Below are positions 61,829 to 64,000 of a DNA stretch of 64,000 nt, in pieces. The notes beneath the pieces were generated by a model, which was not told the DNA's origin, searched no databases, and worked only from the letters and a program-made list of their open reading frames with translations. The translations under genes and the position numbers were made by a program. The DNA lies in NCBI GenBank assembly GCA_016718385.1, contig JADKDK010000002.1:868001-932000 (forward strand). Direction: 5' to 3'. The stretch comes from Gammaproteobacteria bacterium (GTDB lineage Bacteria > Pseudomonadota > Gammaproteobacteria > Pseudomonadales > UBA5518). The stretch's first letter is position 1, and each line of letters begins with the position of its first letter.

Positions 61829-63262
61829 ATGACTCATCCCGCCGTTACTGAACATCCGGTGTACAACTACAAGGTGGTGCGGCAATTCGCCATCATGACC
61901 GTCGTCTGGGGCATCGTCGGCATGCTGGTCGGCGTGCTCATCGCCGCCCAGCTCGCCTATCCGGCGCTGAACTTCGACCTGCCCTGGCTCAGCTTCGGGC
62001 GCCTGCGCCCATTGCACACCAATGCCGTGATCTTCGCCTTCGGCGGTTCGGCGCTCTTCGCCAGCTCGCTGTACGTCGTGCAGCGTACCTGCCAGGCGCG
62101 TCTGATCTCCGACGGACTCGCGAGCTTCGTGTTCTGGGGCTGGCAGCTCGTGATCGTGCTGGCCGCCGTGACGCTGCCGCTGGGGTACACCTCGTCGAAG
62201 GAATACGCCGAGCTGGAGTGGCCCATCGACATCCTGATCGCCGTGGTGTGGGTCGCCTACGCTATCCTCTACTTCGGGACGATCACCAAGCGCAAGATGT
62301 CGCACATCTACGTGGCGAACTGGTTCTTCGGCGCCTACATCATCACGATCGCGGTGCTCCACATCGTCAACAGCGCGGCGGTCCCGGTCAGCCTCACCAA
62401 GTCCTACTCGGCCTATTCCGGCACCATCGACGCCATGGTGCAGTGGTGGTACGGCCACAATGCGGTGGGCTTCTTCCTGACCGCGGGTTTCCTCGGCATC
62501 ATGTACTACTTCGTGCCCAAGCAGGCGGAGCGCCCGGTCTACTCCTACCGTCTCTCGATCGTGCACTTCTGGGCCCTGATCGCGATCTACATGTGGGCCG
62601 GACCGCACCACCTGCACTACAGCGCGCTGCCGGACTGGGCGCAGAGCCTGGGCATGGTGATGTCGCTGATCCTGCTGGCGCCGAGCTGGGGTGGCATGAT
62701 CAACGGCATGATGACCCTCTCCGGCGCGTGGCACAAACTGCGCTCGGATCCCACGCTGCGCTTCCTGGTCGTGTCGCTGTCGTTCTACGGCATGTCGACA
62801 TTCGAAGGCCCGATGATGTCGATAAAGACCATCAACGCGCTGTCGCACTACACGGACTGGACCATCGGGCACGTGCATTCCGGCGCGCTCGGCTGGGTGG
62901 CGATGGTGTCGATAGGCGCGATGTACCACCTGATCCCGGTGCTGTTCGGCCGCAAGGACATGCACAGCATCAAGGCGATCAACGCGCACTTCTGGCTGGC
63001 CACCATCGGCACCGTGCTCTACATCGCCTCGATGTGGGTCAACGGCATCATGCAGGGCCTGATGTGGCGCGCCTACAACAACGACGGCACCCTGACCTAC
63101 AGCTTCGCGGAATCCGTGCTCGCGAGCCATCCGGGCTACATCGTGCGCCTGATCGGCGGCGCGATGTTCTTCCTGGGCATGCTGATCATGGCCTGGAACA
63201 CCTGGAAGACGGTGTCGCCCGGCACCGCCCCCGTCACCAACGCGCAAGCTCAGCCCGCCTAA
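61829..63262 (+). CDS. ccoN: cbb3-type cytochrome c oxidase subunit I
   Basis: A 477-residue heme-copper oxidase with about 12 membrane helices. Metal ligands are seen as LHTNAVIFAF, WWYGHNAVGF, MWAGPHHLHY (Cu/heme His pair), and SHYTDWTIGHVHSG (heme His). It catalyses terminal oxygen reduction at low oxygen and pumps protons. It starts the ccoNOQ operon, with 12 bases to ccoO. Confidence 0.96.
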   Translation: MTHPAVTEHPVYNYKVVRQFAIMTVVWGIVGMLVGVLIAAQLAYPALNFDLPWLSFGRLRPLHTNAVIFAFGGSALFASSLYVVQRTCQARLISDGLASFVFWGWQLVIVLAAVTLPLGYTSSKEYAELEWPIDILIAVVWVAYAILYFGTITKRKMSHIYVANWFFGAYIITIAVLHIVNSAAVPVSLTKSYSAYSGTIDAMVQWWYGHNAVGFFLTAGFLGIMYYFVPKQAERPVYSYRLSIVHFWALIAIYMWAGPHHLHYSALPDWAQSLGMVMSLILLAPSWGGMINGMMTLSGAWHKLRSDPTLRFLVVSLSFYGMSTFEGPMMSIKTINALSHYTDWTIGHVHSGALGWVAMVSIGAMYHLIPVLFGRKDMHSIKAINAHFWLATIGTVLYIASMWVNGIMQGLMWRAYNNDGTLTYSFAESVLASHPGYIVRLIGGAMFFLGMLIMAWNTWKTVSPGTAPVTNAQAQPA

Positions 63263-63274
63263 GGAGCGCGACCC

Positions 63275-63883
63275 ATGCAGCATGAGACGATTGAAAAGAA
63301 CATCGGCCTGATGATCGTGCTGATCATCGTGGCCATCAGCTTCGGCGGTCTGGTGGAGATCGTCCCGTTGTTCTTCCAGAAGCAGACCACGGAACCGGTG
63401 GCGGGCCTGAAGCCGCTGACCGGGCTGCAGCTCGAAGGCCGCGACATCTACATCCGCGAGGGCTGCAACGTCTGCCACTCGCAGATGATCCGCCCGTTGC
63501 GCGCCGAAACCGAACGCTACGGTCATTTTTCGGTCGCCGGCGAGTTCGTCTACGACCACCCGTTCCTGTGGGGATCCAAGCGCACCGGACCGGATCTGGC
63601 GCGTGTCGGCGGCCGCTACAGCGACGACTGGCACCGGGCGCACCTCTACGACCCGCGTAGCGTGGTACCGGAATCGGTCATGCCGTCCTACCCCTGGCTG
63701 TTCGAGAACACGCTGGACGGCAAGGACACGCCGGCCAAGATGCGCGCGCTGCGTCTGGTGGGCGTCCCGTACACCGACGAAGACATCGCCGGCGCCGAGA
63801 AAGCAGTGGCCGGCAACAAGGAGATCGACGCCGTCGTGGCCTACCTGCAGCAGCTCGGCACGCTGCTCAAGAGCACGCGCTGA
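63275..63883 (+). CDS. ccoO: cbb3-type cytochrome c oxidase subunit II (membrane-anchored cytochrome c)
   Basis: A 202-residue subunit with one N-terminal membrane helix (IGLMIVLIIVAISFGGLVEIV) and one heme c site, CNVCH. The distal Met ligand is likely in ESVMPSYPW. It transfers electrons from soluble cytochromes to CcoN. GGAGCG precedes the start. Confidence 0.95.
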   Translation: MQHETIEKNIGLMIVLIIVAISFGGLVEIVPLFFQKQTTEPVAGLKPLTGLQLEGRDIYIREGCNVCHSQMIRPLRAETERYGHFSVAGEFVYDHPFLWGSKRTGPDLARVGGRYSDDWHRAHLYDPRSVVPESVMPSYPWLFENTLDGKDTPAKMRALRLVGVPYTDEDIAGAEKAVAGNKEIDAVVAYLQQLGTLLKSTR

Positions 63884-63892
63884 GTCGCCCCG

Positions 63893-64000
63893 ATGGACAG
63901 GGGTGACCTGCTCGGGATAGCCACGATACTGGCGATGATCGCGTTCCTTGGCGTGTGCGTATGGGCCTGGAGCGGCAAACGCAAACAGCGGTTCGACGAG
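63893..64000 (+). CDS. ccoQ: cbb3-type oxidase small subunit CcoQ (3' truncated)
   Basis: The ATG at 63893 begins a 36-codon frame that runs off the window. It encodes a single membrane helix (GIATILAMIAFLGVCVWAWS) then a basic stretch (GKRKQRFDE), the layout of CcoQ/FixQ. It is 9 bases after ccoO; ccoP is expected beyond the edge. Confidence 0.85.
   Translation, partial: MDRGDLLGIATILAMIAFLGVCVWAWSGKRKQRFDE

Noticed and set aside
1..64000. CRISPR arrays, prophage, insertion sequences, tRNA or rRNA genes
   Set aside because: No regularly spaced direct repeats, integrase, transposase or clover-leaf-like sequence was recognised; the repeats seen are palindromic intergenic elements.

Overview
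The window is a high-GC chromosomal segment of a gammaproteobacterium. Evidence: an algU(rpoE)-mucA-mucB-mucC-mucD-lepA-lepB-(DUF4845)-rnc-era-recO gene train, sdhE-ygfX, a ppx/ppk1 divergent pair, holC-valS, a monofunctional RelA with mazG, and a cbb3 oxidase operon. The gene mix (AlgU/Muc naming order, histone-like Ala/Lys-rich protein, P450, fatty-acid oxidation complex) resembles Pseudomonadales/Cellvibrionales-type lineages, but the family cannot be fixed from the sequence alone. No tRNA, rRNA, CRISPR array, prophage or insertion sequence was recognised.

Layout. 1-6.7 kb: an accessory-looking co-directional operon: a PEGA/FGE-like protein cut by the window edge, a small exported protein, an ExbB/TolQ/MotA-like channel, an Hsp70-like protein, two von Willebrand A (vWA) proteins with a shared ExbD-like membrane segment, then a lipoprotein. 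6.8-11.6 kb: enoyl-CoA hydratase, serine hydrolase, YtfJ, cytochrome P450 and a divergent TetR regulator. 11.7-18.5 kb: dodecin, a membrane protein, trpS, a second crotonase, apeB, a 3-hydroxyisobutyrate-dehydrogenase-like enzyme, tsaB and a histone-like protein. 18.5-25.2 kb: hemH, adk, mazG, relA, cysM, recO. 25.2-34.3 kb: era, rnc, DUF4845, lepB, lepA, mucD, mucC, mucB, mucA, algU, all on the minus strand. 34.4-44.5 kb: nadB, ygfX, sdhE, ygfZ, truD, ppx/ppk1 around a Pho box, bolA, trhP. 44.5-44.9 kb: intergenic palindromes. 44.9-54.3 kb: cnoX, a CxxS thioredoxin, a fatty-acid oxidation alpha subunit and thiolase, an AraC regulator, a repeat protein and a two-component system. 54.4-64 kb: RDD protein, pepA, holC, valS, a REP cluster, a hydroxyacid dehydrogenase and ccoNO with the start of ccoQ.

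Three points stand out. First, the 5' operon combines a proton-channel-type protein with two vWA proteins that carry an Asp-containing ExbD/TolR-like transmembrane helix; it looks like an undescribed ion-driven envelope machine. Second, lepB, mucD and mucB each carry a single-base frame disruption within 5 kb, either a local assembly problem or real lesions in the envelope-stress pathway. Third, intergenic GTAG-headed REP elements supply the TAG stop codons of three flanking genes, and two unrelated 112-bp palindromes sit together upstream of cnoX.
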